From contig CM067526.1 of NCBI GenBank assembly GCA_034509925.1, positions 12,044,010 through 12,108,009 of the forward strand: DNA of 64,000 nt, given 5' to 3'. A program made the translations under genes and the position numbers. The stretch comes from Hirudinaria manillensis. Taxonomy: Eukaryota; Annelida; Clitellata; Hirudinida; Hirudinidae. Below are positions 12,104 through 36,684 of this stretch, piece after piece (within the stretch, counting starts at the first letter, position 1; every line of letters starts with the position of its first letter). The notes under the pieces are model-generated. The model did no database searches, was not told where the DNA came from, and worked only from the letters and a program-made list of their open reading frames with translations.

Positions 12104-12625
12104 GAAAACGGAACTGGTTTCAAAACCTAAGGTGCCATTTGATGCATTTGCTACCAATCCAATGTAGCTGGATTAACTGAATAGTTAGTCTCTATCTGCA
12201 GCTTATCCGCTTGATCTATAAAAATTATTTACGTTTGCAGGGGTTTGGTTTTGTGACCATGTTAAGAAATGAATGTCCATGGTTCAGCTAACATATTTAC
12301 ATGTTTAATGTCAATAAAATTCGAAGTTAAAAACTCGAAGTTAATTTTAATTATTTTCAAAAATTTTGATTTATTTTTTTTTGTAAATTGTGGAATCCAC
12401 ATGAAACGAAATCAAAGCACTTTGGTAACCAGAATAATTCACATTTTTTAAAACCTAATAAACAATTTATTTTTTTAACCTAAATTTAATGGTTAGGAAG
12501 CATGGGTGATATTTAACTTTAAGAACAAACAACATTCTGAATTTGAATTTAATATTTTTGAGCATTTAGATCATAATCATTTTCTTCAAACTAAATCTGA
12601 AAGTTGATGCTGTTTTGGAAAGCTT
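12104..12625. other. Intergenic region after peflin
   Basis: Contains the peflin 3' untranslated region with AATAAA at 12313-12318 and otherwise AT-rich sequence with no coding signal that I can see. Confidence 0.5.
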
Positions 12626-13010
12626 TTAATTTTCCAGCTTGGGTCCTAACTGTTGAGGAAAGAAAGTTAATAATGATACAAAGACTTTTAGTAATTAATT
12701 TAAAAAAATGGAATAATTAGCAAGAATAATAATTATCGTTTAATTTTGAACGAGCCAAAATTTGAACTAACTACATTGACCCTGGACACAAAGATAAAGG
12801 AAGAGGCAGGTGTTGGGTTAGAGAGGTTATCAAATACTTATGACAATAACATTATCTGTAGACTGAAATTCAACGAACCTGAAGTTGATAGTTATTGATT
12901 TGTAGCTTCTTCACGCTCTGCATTTCGCTATCACCACCACTCGATGATTTTTGACTAATAACAAAATAATGGCGCACGGCCACATAAATAACTGTCAGCA
13001 GACAGATCAT
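12626..13010 (-). CDS. Possible small single-pass membrane protein (two short exons)
   Basis: Two minus-strand exons join in frame: 13010-12879 (44 codons after a clean CTGTAG acceptor, ending CAG before GTTCG) and 12649-12626 (after CAACAG, ending in TAA). The product begins MICLLTVIYVAVRHYFVISQ, a hydrophobic segment, continues with a Ser/Gly linker and the amphipathic stretch MQSVKKLQINNYQLQ, and ends LGPKLEN. About 51 residues are seen. An upstream exon may exist: an ATG near 13165 (MKSIKIKF, ending at a possible GT donor in the same phase) is one option. I do not recognise the family. Matching phases, good splice sites and a plausible topology support a real gene, but the alternative is chance. 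Confidence 0.45.
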
Positions 13011-13418
13011 CTACAGTGTAAACACAAACCATGGGAACATCCCATAATTTTTTTTAATAACTCAACAATTAATTAGTTCGATTTTGGGGAAATTTTGGAA
13101 TGGCATAAAACCAACAGAGCTGCCTGGGTGATGCCATGCTTTCGGATGAGACAAATTTAATCTTGATGGATTTCATGGTCTCAAGAACTAATGGCACAAC
13201 TTCAGTTTACAAAAAGTAACTTTTTCTAGTCAAAATCATTGGGCAAAATTGGGGTTGCTTTTGTTTGGGTTATGATGTACCTCAGAGATCAAAAAGAAAA
13301 AAAAACACTCGTCTTCATGAGGGCTTTCAAAGCTGTATTAAACAAATGAACACAAATTAATCTTTTTTTTTTCTCTGCAAGGAGAAGAAAAATGAACCGA
13401 TCCCTCTCAGAAATGAAA
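13011..13418. other. Region between the small membrane-protein exons and PHLPP
   Basis: Probably the PHLPP 3' untranslated region and possibly a 5' exon of the small membrane-protein gene. No strong coding signal. Confidence 0.4.
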
Positions 13419-24916
<11,498 letters not shown>

Positions 24917-25910
24917 GTAGCAAAGGTTCCCTCATCTGACCAGAAATGATTAATTATAATGAAAATATAACCAACGTAGGAGTTGGAAACGCGAAACTTT
25001 ATCCGGCACGAAGTTAAGAAATCATGGTAGGAGTAAATCTGCACAACCCAGGTGTTTGCATATCGACACTTTTCATTGTGTACTCCGCTATAGCCCGTCT
25101 TTCGCGCTGGCGTATTCTCCCAATGCGTTGGATTAGTGCATGTAAACTGACAGAGTGACTGCTACCAGTCGACAATCTTACCTCTTTTAGATGGAAGTCA
25201 ATAACACAGAAAAAAAAACAATTTAATCTTTTCGATTTAGCTAGCGCTGACAAAATTGAAGTTCGTTTAATATCTTTATACCTGTCTCCACGCATCAGTG
25301 CTCTTGAAAAAGACCCATTTAAACCACTCCATTCATTCATTCACTCACCAAGCCAGCCGTCAAAAGTGCGTGCTTTTCATCCTGTATCGGAAACCATTTT
25401 TAGAAAATCTATGTTCAATCACGGCCACAGAGCAGCAAAACGTCACACGCGCGAAGCATTTCTGAATTCCCAGTAAATTTGTATTCTACTCGTGTCCAAA
25501 CTTGATTGAGTTTCCAACGAATTTCAAATGTCTAAATCATTTGTCCCACCTAATAATGTGTCATAACCTCGAATCTGACAATGAATAATCATGTGACTCG
25601 TTTCTCAACAAGGACAATCTTTATTCTTACAAAAAAGCTCACTTTATTTCAAAAATCACATTACCAGAACAATAGGAAAATAATGTACAGCTTTTAATCC
25701 ATCAGAGGTTTTCTTTCAAAGAGGAAGAGTTCAACCAGTCCAAATTAAAAAAATAGTAAATCCACATATTCCAAAACTAATGCTTTTTACCAACTCCACC
25801 CCTGAAAGAAAGAATAAATAAACAATTAATCAATTAATTAATTAATTAAAGAAATAAATAAACAAACTCTCCACAACCAAAGTATGCCTACAGCTGGTCA
25901 ACAGTGACAC
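24917..25910. other. Intergenic region between MEAF6 and PHLPP
   Basis: About 1 kb holding the PHLPP 5' side and the MEAF6 3' untranslated region (TTTATT near 25634 reads as AATAAA on the minus strand). The short reading frames here have no recognisable similarity. Confidence 0.5.
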
Positions 25911-27212
<1,302 letters not shown>

Positions 27213-28115
27213 TTTGCTGCCAGCCCAAGATTTAGAATTAAGATCTTCAACAGCTAAAAGTGTTTAGATCATTTCAGGTTTAATTCAAAGCCATTTCAAA
27301 TGACTGAGCCAATTAAGGTATATCTCATAAAGTAGATTAAGAATAACTTTAATTAAAATCCATTTCATTATCATTGTTATTAAAGTTGATATTAATGAAT
27401 AAACGTTTTCAGCAACATTTACTTTATCGGTGTAAAATTTAAAAAATAATTACTTCATGATAAATTGAAACTCTGTTGCTTTCAACTAAGTTTTGGCATA
27501 TAAAAACTGATAGCCCAAAAAACTTTATAGTAAAATACATTAAATGTTGAAATTCCGGTAAAGGTGCTAGCGAGCCATCAAAACATATCAAAAAAGTGAA
27601 TGTTGATTTTACATGTTTTGCATATCGCATTAAGCACACAAGAAGTAAGACTACTGCCATAAAAATAAGTTATGGGCATTAAACAACAAAGTTTTATAAG
27701 TTCAATGAGTTGTTTTAAATAAATTTCGAACGCACCACGAAATATTGCCAATATTTTTTTCTCCGCTAATCACGTGACGTTGTCAACAATTTTAAGTTTA
27801 CCAACCCTTACCCTTGATCTTTGAATTTCAAGTACTACTGATAAATAAATTTATTTTAAAATGTAGTATGAACATATTAAGTTATTGAATAATTTATAGC
27901 AGTTTAATACCAAGAGCATTGTAACAATACTTGCAAATTTAGCGCTATATTTATTTGCAATCAATTTTTTTAATATAAAAAAAGTCTAAATAGTAGATAT
28001 ATATAATTAAAAAGTTATTTGACGATTTCCATTAACATTACATGAGCGCGCAATTTCATCTCTAGCCGATTGTTATTTTTCGAGCCAGCGGTTTTTTCTG
28101 AATTAATTTTAGAGG
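27213..28115. other. Shared upstream region of MEAF6 and POLD1
   Basis: Head-to-head intergenic region of 0.9 kb, AT-rich. A minus-strand frame at 27660-27439 encodes 73 residues with hydrophobic stretches that I do not recognise and do not call as a gene. Confidence 0.5.
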
Positions 28116-30042
28116 ATGGCACCGCCCGTCAAGAAACAAAAGTAATTTTTGACGTTTGAAAATGACAGCCACCTATTCATCTTAAGAAAATGTTTCCTTT
28201 AACTTTTTTATAACTGATTTATGAACACTAAACTGACAGGTTTGAAGATTACGATGATGATGACGATGGTGCTGATGTTCCTGACATTGATTTTGATGAG
28301 GAACCATTGGCAATGGAAGTGGACGAACAGGTAGCGATTGATGGACCCGACTCAAAATGCTCAAGATTGAAATGGTGTCGCCCTGAAGTGCCTGCCTTTG
28401 ATATCAAAAAAGAAGCAATCGTTCTTCATCAGATTGAACTAGATTCTCACATAGGTGAATCGAATCTTCTAACATTTAAGTCAATAGCTCATGTTATTAG
28501 GGTTTAGATTTTTTTTTCTAATTTGGTTGAGCTCATTAATAATGAACTTTGTTGAATCATAGGTCAGTGGCCTGGAAAGCCAAGTGGCTCTGGTCCCATT
28601 ATTTCTATGTATGGTGTTACCATGCAGGGCTATAGTATTGCTGCACATGTCCATGGTTTTATACCTTATTTCTTCGTGCAAGCCTGCCCTGGATTCAGAC
28701 AAGAAGATTGCTCACGATTTAAGGCAAACAATTTCTTTAAAAGTTAACTTTTTCTTGAATAAAATTATTGAAAGTTTTGTTGTTGTTGTAGGATGCATTG
28801 AACACGAGCATTCTCAATGATTCAAAGCAGGATGTTAAGAATGCTGTGGTAGGAGTGGAAATGGTCCTTAAACAAAGTTGGTTTATTTTCAAATTTCTTA
28901 TTGTATCAAATAAAGTATTTGAAATTGCCTAAATTTATTATTGGCTAGAATTAACTGCCATCCACTAACAGTTGCACCTGTTTATTAATCACTTCAACAG
29001 GCATTACTGGTTTCCATGGAAACAAAAAGGTACCATTTTTGAAAATAATGCTTCTACTGCCCAAGTATAACAACGTTGCCAGAAAGACCCTCGAAAGTGG
29101 CTTCCAATGTCCAGGATATGGTTCACATTCGTATCAATGCTACGAGAGTGACATTGATTTTGCAACAAGGTCGTTTGAGATGCTGAGATTGTTTTGTTGC
29201 TGCTTTTTGTTGCTCTGATGAATTTGCTAATATTACTTTATATTATATTATATTAGCTTTATATTGTGAAATCATAACATTTATTATTTTTATTTTGTTA
29301 ATAACTATTTTATTATTAGTATTTTGATGATTTAAGACATTTTTTTTATATTCTGTAAAGTCATTGTTTGAAATTTGCTTGCATCAGGTTCATGGTTGAC
29401 TTGGGCATTCAAGGTTGTAGTTGGGTAGAGTTTCCGGCAGATAAGTATGGAATCAGGACTGATTCTCAGAAGAGAACGAGGTGTCAAATGGAAGTTGATG
29501 TGTCCTGGAATGATGTAATAGCACATCCAGTGGATGGGGAATGGTCCAAGATTGCACCATTCAGGATACTCAGCTTTGATATAGAATGTGCAGGCAGGAA
29601 AGGTTAAGCAGTGATCTTATTATTCTTTATTATAATTGTTTTTCTTTAAATGAAGATCCTTAATTTGGTTAATTGTTCGTGCGATTACTCATTTGTGGAG
29701 GTTGATCTTGTTGATGAAGATTATTAGTTAATTAGTTTGATTTTATTTAAAATTATCTTATTTATTTAAGACTTTGATTTTTAAAAACCCTGTTCAGGCG
29801 TTTTCCCCGAACCCGACAAGGACCCGGTCATCCAGATTGCCTGCTTGGTTCAGAGGCAGGGAGAGAAGGAGGCGTTCATCAAGGTCATCTTCACCTGGAA
29901 GTCTTGCGCCCCCATCGTGGGTGCTGAAGTTTTGTCCTTTGAAACTGAGGAGGAACTTCTGAACGTAGGTTCCGGTTGTTGTAATAAATAAATAAATTTT
30001 CAGCGCCTCTGTAGCTCAAGCGTTCGGCGCTATATAAATGAC

Positions 30043-30109
<67 letters not shown>

Positions 30110-30939
30110 GCTTGATGCTTGGAAGACCTGCCTTTTGTTTTGTATTTAATCTTTAATTCTGTTTTAATTCTTTTTTTTTTAATGAAACAAATCAAAAGAA
30201 TTTATTTTAAAAAATGGTATTAAAATTTCAGAACTGGTCGGATTTCATCCGGCAAGTCGATCCGGACATCATCACCGGATACAACATCCAGAACTTTGAT
30301 CTGACCTATTTACTGAATCGGGCCAAGCATCTGGGCCTCAAGCATTTTCCTCATTTGGGACGGGTCAATAATTTGCTTTCAACCATAAGAAAGCGACCCT
30401 TTGAATCCAAGCAGATGGGGAAAACGGAAAACAATTACATTGATATCAGTGGGAGAGTGCAGTTTGACTTGCTATTGGTGAGCTCCATTTTGTGATTAAT
30501 TAATTATTCATGTGGTTATTTATTTATTTATTTATTTCTGAAGGTAGACATAAATATTTAGCTGATATTGGTATTGTCTTGCATTTTAATTTTTTTAAAT
30601 ATTTTTTTTTATTTATTTGGTTAGTTTTGTTTTATGCTTTAGATGTTTGGTTAAGATGAGAATCTAAGTTAAAAATAAAGCAGACGATCATTATTAAAAT
30701 GTTATAAATAACAATTATTAGTCTATAATGAAACTTAAATAATTATCTAATGCCCATGAAAGCTAAACATATCTTAAAGGCTCACGACTCATTAACCTGT
30801 ATCAATGTTAATCCACAGGTGCTTAGGAGAGAATACAAACTCAGATCGTACCGCTTGAATGCAGTTTCCTACCACTTCCTGCAAGAACAAAAGGAAGATG
30901 TTCACCACTCCATCATCACAGATCTCCAAGTAAATTGCC

Positions 30940-30974
<35 letters not shown>

Positions 30975-33900
30975 CTGGTTTACCATCTCTGACTGATTAT
31001 TATTGATGAATTATTGCAGTTTTTATCTCCTTATTATCATTCGATCATAAATTGCCTGATTGGTTGGCTGGATTGCCATCTCTGATTGATTATTATTGAT
31101 GAATTTTGGTAGTTTTATTATTATTATTATTATTACTATCATCATCATCATCACTCAATCTTCGCAGAATGGCAACGAACAGACTCGAAGGAGACTCGCC
31201 GTGTACTGCCTCAAGGATGCCGTACTCCCCCTGAGACTCATTGAGAAGCTCATGTGCATCATCAACTACATGGAGATGGCCAGGGTCACGGGCGTGACCT
31301 TGACCTCGTTGTTGTCCAGGGGTCAGCAGATTAAGGTCATGTCGCAGTTACTGAGAAAGGTATGGTGGCATCATTATAACATGTGTCTAAACATATTATT
31401 AGAGGTATAATTAATGATAATTCTTAAGATAATGCTTCTTAATGTTAGATATTATAATTGATTAGTTCTGACTTGATTGCATCTATAATTTTCTGTGTTT
31501 TTTTTTTGAAAGGCAAGGGAATGTGACCTTGTGATTCCAGTTCACAGAGGTCACAGCGGGGAGGAGTACGAGGGTGCAACTGTTATCGAACCAATGAGAG
31601 GGTTGGTCAGAAATTGATAGTTTTGCTCAGATTATTACTTTATTAATAATGTCATTATTATTATTATTATTATTATTAAAAGTTATACTTCACTCTGTTT
31701 CTAACAAATGATTTGTGAATGCCTTAAGTTTATCCAGACTTCTTTGTAAAGAAATAAAAAATTTTATTGACAAAATGGGCAACAGTGACACTTCATTTCA
31801 CTTTTTTACCAGGATAAATTCTTATTTATTAAAAATTCTTATATATTAAAAATCATTAAAAATTCTTATACATTAACAATCTTCTTCCAATCAGATACTA
31901 CAATGTACCAATAGCCACATTGGACTTTTCCTCTTTGTACCCTTCAATCATGATGGCACACAACCTGTGCTACACCACGTTACTCTCACCTTCTGTCATC
32001 GTCAAGGAGGGGTCAGTTAATTATTTATTTATTTATTTATTTAGTAAGTCATCAATCTAACCTATTAACCTTTTAGGTTATGGATTATAGGGTAGTTGGT
32101 GTACAACAAATTGCTTTTTAAGTAATAAATAATAATATAATAAATAATTATTAATAAATAATAATATAATAAATAATTATTAATAATTAATAAATAATAA
32201 TATAATAAATAATAATATAATAAATAATTATTAATAAATAATAATATAATAAATATTTAATCGTTTTATTTTTCAGTCTGACCAAGGATCAGTACATCCA
32301 AACTCCCTCTGGCAACTATTTTGCCAAGAAGACCTTGACGAAGGGCATTTTGCCGGAGATCCTTGAAAATCTTCTGTCAGCTCGAAAGAGGTTACGAGAG
32401 CCGTTGCAATTGTTTTGTCGATTTTAAGATTGGAAAATAATTTTATTAGCATAATATGTTCAAAATAATTTTAATTTATAATTATTTAATGGCATAAATA
32501 AGTAGAAAATAATTATAAATTAGAATTCTAAATAATTATTTCAGTAGACATAGACTTCAAGAAACTGATCTTGAAATACTACCATTTCTATTAACATGCA
32601 TAATTTAACTGCAACCTGTACAATTGTACATAATTGTAAAGCCTGTACAATGCCGTTACCTGTCATCATCATGACAACAACAACAGATGATGATGATGAT
32701 AGCTCTCTACCTATTAATAAACCTAATAAATTAATAAATAATTAACAACAAACCAATTCCAGGGCAAAGCAAGACCTTAAGAATGAAACCGACCCATTCA
32801 GGAGACAGGTACTCGATGGAAGACAATTGGCTTTGAAAATCAGCGCCAACTCCGTCTACGGATTCACCGGAGCTCAGAACGGGAAACTGCCATGCCTTGA
32901 AATATCTCAGGTGAGTTTTTTAAGCTTATTTTGTTCCTGGATTAATTTATTAAATAATAATGCTAACTATTCATTAGTTATGTTAACTGGTGGGTTGGTG
33001 GATTTGTAGTGTTAATGGATTCCTGGCTTAATCTCTCTCTCTCTCTCTCTCTCAGGATCAATTTTGACATGGCTGATTTTGTTTCTGAAAGACTTGGGAT
33101 TGATCAATTAATAATATTAACTAATTCGTAAATTATGTTAAGTAGTGGGTTGGTGGATTTGTAGTGATCTCAGGATCAGTTTTGTCTTTACTCAGTTTTT
33201 GTTTTTAATTGAAATAAAAAAATAATTGAGAATAACCAACAGCAAGGATCATTGCTTCTTTATTCATAAAAATATTTCTCCTTCGTTACCAGAGTGTCAC
33301 TTCCTTCGGACGACTGATGATCGAACAGACCAAGAAGTACGTCGAGGAGATGTTCACCATGGAGAATGGATACGAGCACGACGCCAAGGTACGTCACGTT
33401 TGACTCTTTTTTCGTTCTTTTCCTTGCGAATTCTTTTTTTTTTGTCATTCCATCGATCCACGTTCTCGTCTGCCAGGTGATCTACGGAGACACGGATTCC
33501 GTGATGTGCAAGTTCGGGGTGAGCACCGTGGCGGAGGCGATGAAACTCGGAAAGGAGGCCGCGGACAGGATTTCGTCAACGTTCCAGGATCCGATCAAAC
33601 TCGAATTCGAGAAGGTTTGTCGAACTTTCTTTCACTCTTCATTCGAGGTATCATTGCAGTAACACTTGAGTCCTTCTTCTGGACCATGTAACTGGCCTCC
33701 TAATGGCTGTTCAGACCCGAGCTTATTTCCCCAGAGTTTCGCATTTGCTATTTGCTGCGCCAGATGAAGTATCCATTATTTACGGGTTATGGGTTCTTTG
33801 TCAGAGTTTTTTATTGGCTCGGATTAGTCACGAAGTTTGGTAATTCGTAAGATTAGGAATCGGTTTCGAGACAAAGGGTTATTTACGAAAGTATTGTGTA

Positions 33901-35182
33901 AGTAAACCTGCTACAAACGTCATTGTTTTTTGAAAGTTTTGAACATCATTATCATCATTGAACATCAACGATGCTACTTTATTTATTTATTTACTTTGTT
34001 GTTTCTTTGAAGTGGAAAATATCATGTCTTTGCAATAATTCAAAATAACATTTATTTTTCTTTAAAAATAATCCAACTCTCCGTACTCAGGTGTACTTTC
34101 CGTACCTCCTCATCAACAAGAAGAGGTACGCGGGTCTGTACTTCACGAAACCAGAGGTTCACGACAAGATGGACTGCAAGGGCATCGAGGTCGTCAGAAG
34201 GGACAACTGCCCCCTCGTTGCCAACCTGATTAACTCCTGCCTCCAGAAAATATTGATCAACAGGTTATTATTTTTCTTTGTTTGTTTATTTATTTTTATA
34301 TGTTTTTTTTTATTTTCTTATTATTTAACTAATTTATTTATTTAGCTTTTTCTTTGATCAACAAAATGTATTCCTGTAGGACCGAGTCTGTATTTATTTA
34401 TATACGACCAGTCGGATAACCAAATATCCTGGCAAAAATAACAACAGGAGCAGAATGATAAGCAGACCTGGATGCAATTCATGAACAATTATAATTAGAA
34501 TTCATAAATTCAATCTCTGAAAGCAAGCATTTGAAACTGGAGAATGTGTTATTATCATTATTATTATTATTTGTTACCTGATAATTTCATCACTAAAACC
34601 TTCACCATGGTAACATAAAATGTAAGATAAAGTATAGTCGTTAACAATAATGCTAATTATTTTGCCTTGCCTTATTTATTTACGATTAACTCTGATTAAA
34701 ATTGATTGATAACGTGGCCTCTTAATAATTGCAATCGAAAACAAACTCGTTTTCTCACCATCCAGAGATCCGAACGCCGCTGTAGAGCACGCCAAGCAGG
34801 TGATCTCGGACCTCCTCTGCAACAGAATCGACATTTCCCAGTTGGTCATCACCAAAGAACTGACCAAGAGCGACAAGGATTACACTGCAAAACAGGCTCA
34901 CAACGAGCTGGCCAACAGGTGCTTTGCGATCGAGATTATGATAATGATTACTATGACGATGATGATCATGATGATGATGATGATCTTGTTTTCGCTGAAT
35001 GATGATTCCCTTCGGGGCATATTGTTATTCTTGTGCACGTCTCTGTTCGTAGCCTTTCAATGGGGGACCTCATTTGAAGACGATTGCATTAATTCCCACA
35101 TTACGCTGACTTTCCCATGCTGCACTTGTGTTTTGCAATGTCTGGGATTCAGCATAAGCACCTCAAAGCCATAGTTGTTAGG

Positions 35183-35226
<44 letters not shown>

Positions 35227-36684
35227 TACCATTATCATGATTGTTGTTGTTGTTATTGTTACCGACTACCTGTTGCAATGCCAATCACCTCTCCGAATAA
35301 TTCAGGAATAGGAGCAGCACAATGATAACAAGCTTTGCATTCCTTTGTAAACATCGTCGGAGAAGCATGTTTTCCTTACATCCGGCGATGACAAGCCTTT
35401 CAATTTTGAGTAATTTCCCATTGAAGGATGAGAAAGAGAGACCCGGGCAGCGCTCCCCAGCTCGGAGATCGAGTCCCGTACGTGATCATCGCTTCGACGA
35501 AAAACACGAACGCTTCCGAGAAATCAGAGGTGAGGGAAACTCGAAAGCATTTCGGTCGGATTTGAGATTCGAGTCTGACCGGATCGTGCCATGCCGTGGC
35601 TTCGTCGGTCGGGGACTCGTCTGTCGGAACATCCCCGAGTGGAGCGAAGAGAGAACACTCGGTCGATCGATTTATGACCCTGGCGTGTGCCAGAAAGTCA
35701 TTTTCCAACTCGAACTATCGCTTACAACCTGTGGAAATCCAGTTTATTTGTTCGGCTCTCCTCATTTCGACCCGATCGCATCTCGTTTCCAGGATCCGAT
35801 TTTCGTGCTGGAGAACAACAAGCCGATAGACACGGACTACTACCTCAATCACCAGATCAAGAAGCCGCTCCTCAGGATATTCGAGCCCATCTTGGGCGAC
35901 GCCAAGGCCCAAAGCGTCCTCTTCAGTGAGTCGAAAGAAATTTAGGCCTTTTCATGTTTATCTCGTCTCGATAGTTTTTTGAACTCCGTGATAAGCGTTC
36001 CTGAGCGATCGGCGAAGCTCGTTTCTGGACGTGTTTGCGTTCTCGAGTCTATATTTAGAAGCGAAAGTTATTTTTAATCGCTCGAGAAATCCGTCGGATG
36101 TTTGGAGCTTGTTAATTCTAAGATACGTTTGTTTTGACGTCCCGATGAGGCGGAGATCACATGAGAGCGAAGAGCATCGTGACTTCGACCGTGGGTGGTT
36201 TGGTGGCGTTCACTCAGAAAAAAGAGACCTGCATCGGATGTAAAACACCGCTCGATTCTCAAGGTTAGAAACTTTTTATTGTTTTTGTTGTGTTTTTTTT
36301 TCCTCCGAGGTTTTTTAAAGTCGAGCCGTTGAGTCGGCAAAGTTTGACTGACGCGGACCCGATTTTTCCAGACGAAGCCGTGTGTCGGCACTGCAAACCG
36401 GCGGAGGCGGAAATATACCAGAGGGAAATACTCTACTTTGGTTCACTCGAGGAAAAGTTCTCGAAACTTTGGACGCAGTGTCAGAGGTGTCAGGGCAGTC
36501 TCCACGAAGACATCCTTTGCACGAGGTTGCGACATTTTAGACGACTGGAATCGATTTGAATTTTAAACGTTGAATTTAATGTTTCAGTCGGGACTGTCCG
36601 ATCTTCTACATGAGGACAAAAGTCCAGAAGGATTTGACTTCCCAGGAGAAAGTAATTTCTCGCTTCGATAATTTGGACTGGTGA
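28116..36684 (+). CDS. POLD1: DNA polymerase delta catalytic subunit
   Basis: Family B replicative polymerase with 3'-5' proofreading. 23 exons, all joining in frame: 28116-28141, 28240-28454, 28563-28723, 28792-28876, 29001-29169, 29388-29602, 29798-29964, 30232-30477, 30819-30929, 31168-31359, 31513-31601, 31895-32011, 32277-32390, 32763-32910, 33293-33388, 33477-33614, 34091-34263, 34766-34918, 35427-35529, 35793-35925, 36150-36263, 36372-36525, 36588-36684. Exonuclease motifs are [19 protein letters not shown] and YCLKDA. Polymerase motifs are DFSSLYPSI (A), [12 protein letters not shown] (B) and YGDTDS (C). The C-terminal CysA zinc site uses CIGC and CRHC; the CysB iron-sulfur site uses CQRC and SRDC. 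The N-terminus [10 protein letters not shown] is short and acidic afterwards. Length is about 1,080 residues (human 1,107). The intron after 28723 uses a GC donor. The protein ends RFDNLDW. Confidence 0.97.
28724..28791 (+). other. GC-AG intron in POLD1
   Basis: Exon 3 ends TTTAAG and the intron begins GCAAAC. Joining AAG directly to GATGCATTG at 28792 keeps frame and matches the family. The nearest GT donor (28742) gives phase 1 and leads to a stop within a few codons. Confidence 0.75.
29998..30110 (+). mobile_element. Truncated tRNA-derived SINE-like remnant with (ATT)n tail
   Basis: In a POLD1 intron: CTCTGTAGCTCAAGCGTTCG contains a tRNA/Pol III A-box-like core (TAGCTCAAGCG). It is followed by GGCGCTATATAAATGACTT and about 60 bp of ATT triplets. 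This arrangement resembles the 3' end of invertebrate SINEs with microsatellite tails. A B box is not visible, so the piece is rearranged or truncated. Confidence 0.5.
30936..30972. repeat. (GATT)n microsatellite
   Basis: Tandem GATT units just after the POLD1 exon ending at 30929. A diverged duplicate of the flanking sequence follows: TTTACCATCTCTGACTGATT is echoed near 31070. Confidence 0.8.
33033..33055. repeat. (CT)n dinucleotide repeat
   Basis: CT repeat in a POLD1 intron. The sequence AATTAATAATATTAACTAATT and the flanking 'gtagtgggttggtggatttgtagt' type text occur twice nearby (32930-33010 and 33110-33170), an intronic duplication. Confidence 0.7.
35186..35225. repeat. (ATT)n microsatellite
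   Basis: ATT triplets in the POLD1 intron between exons 34766-34918 and 35427-35529, followed by a short GTT run. Confidence 0.85.

Noticed and set aside
27439-27660. 73-codon hydrophobic minus-strand frame
   Set aside because: Lies in the MEAF6/POLD1 promoter gap; hydrophobicity follows from AT-rich sequence and no family was recognised.
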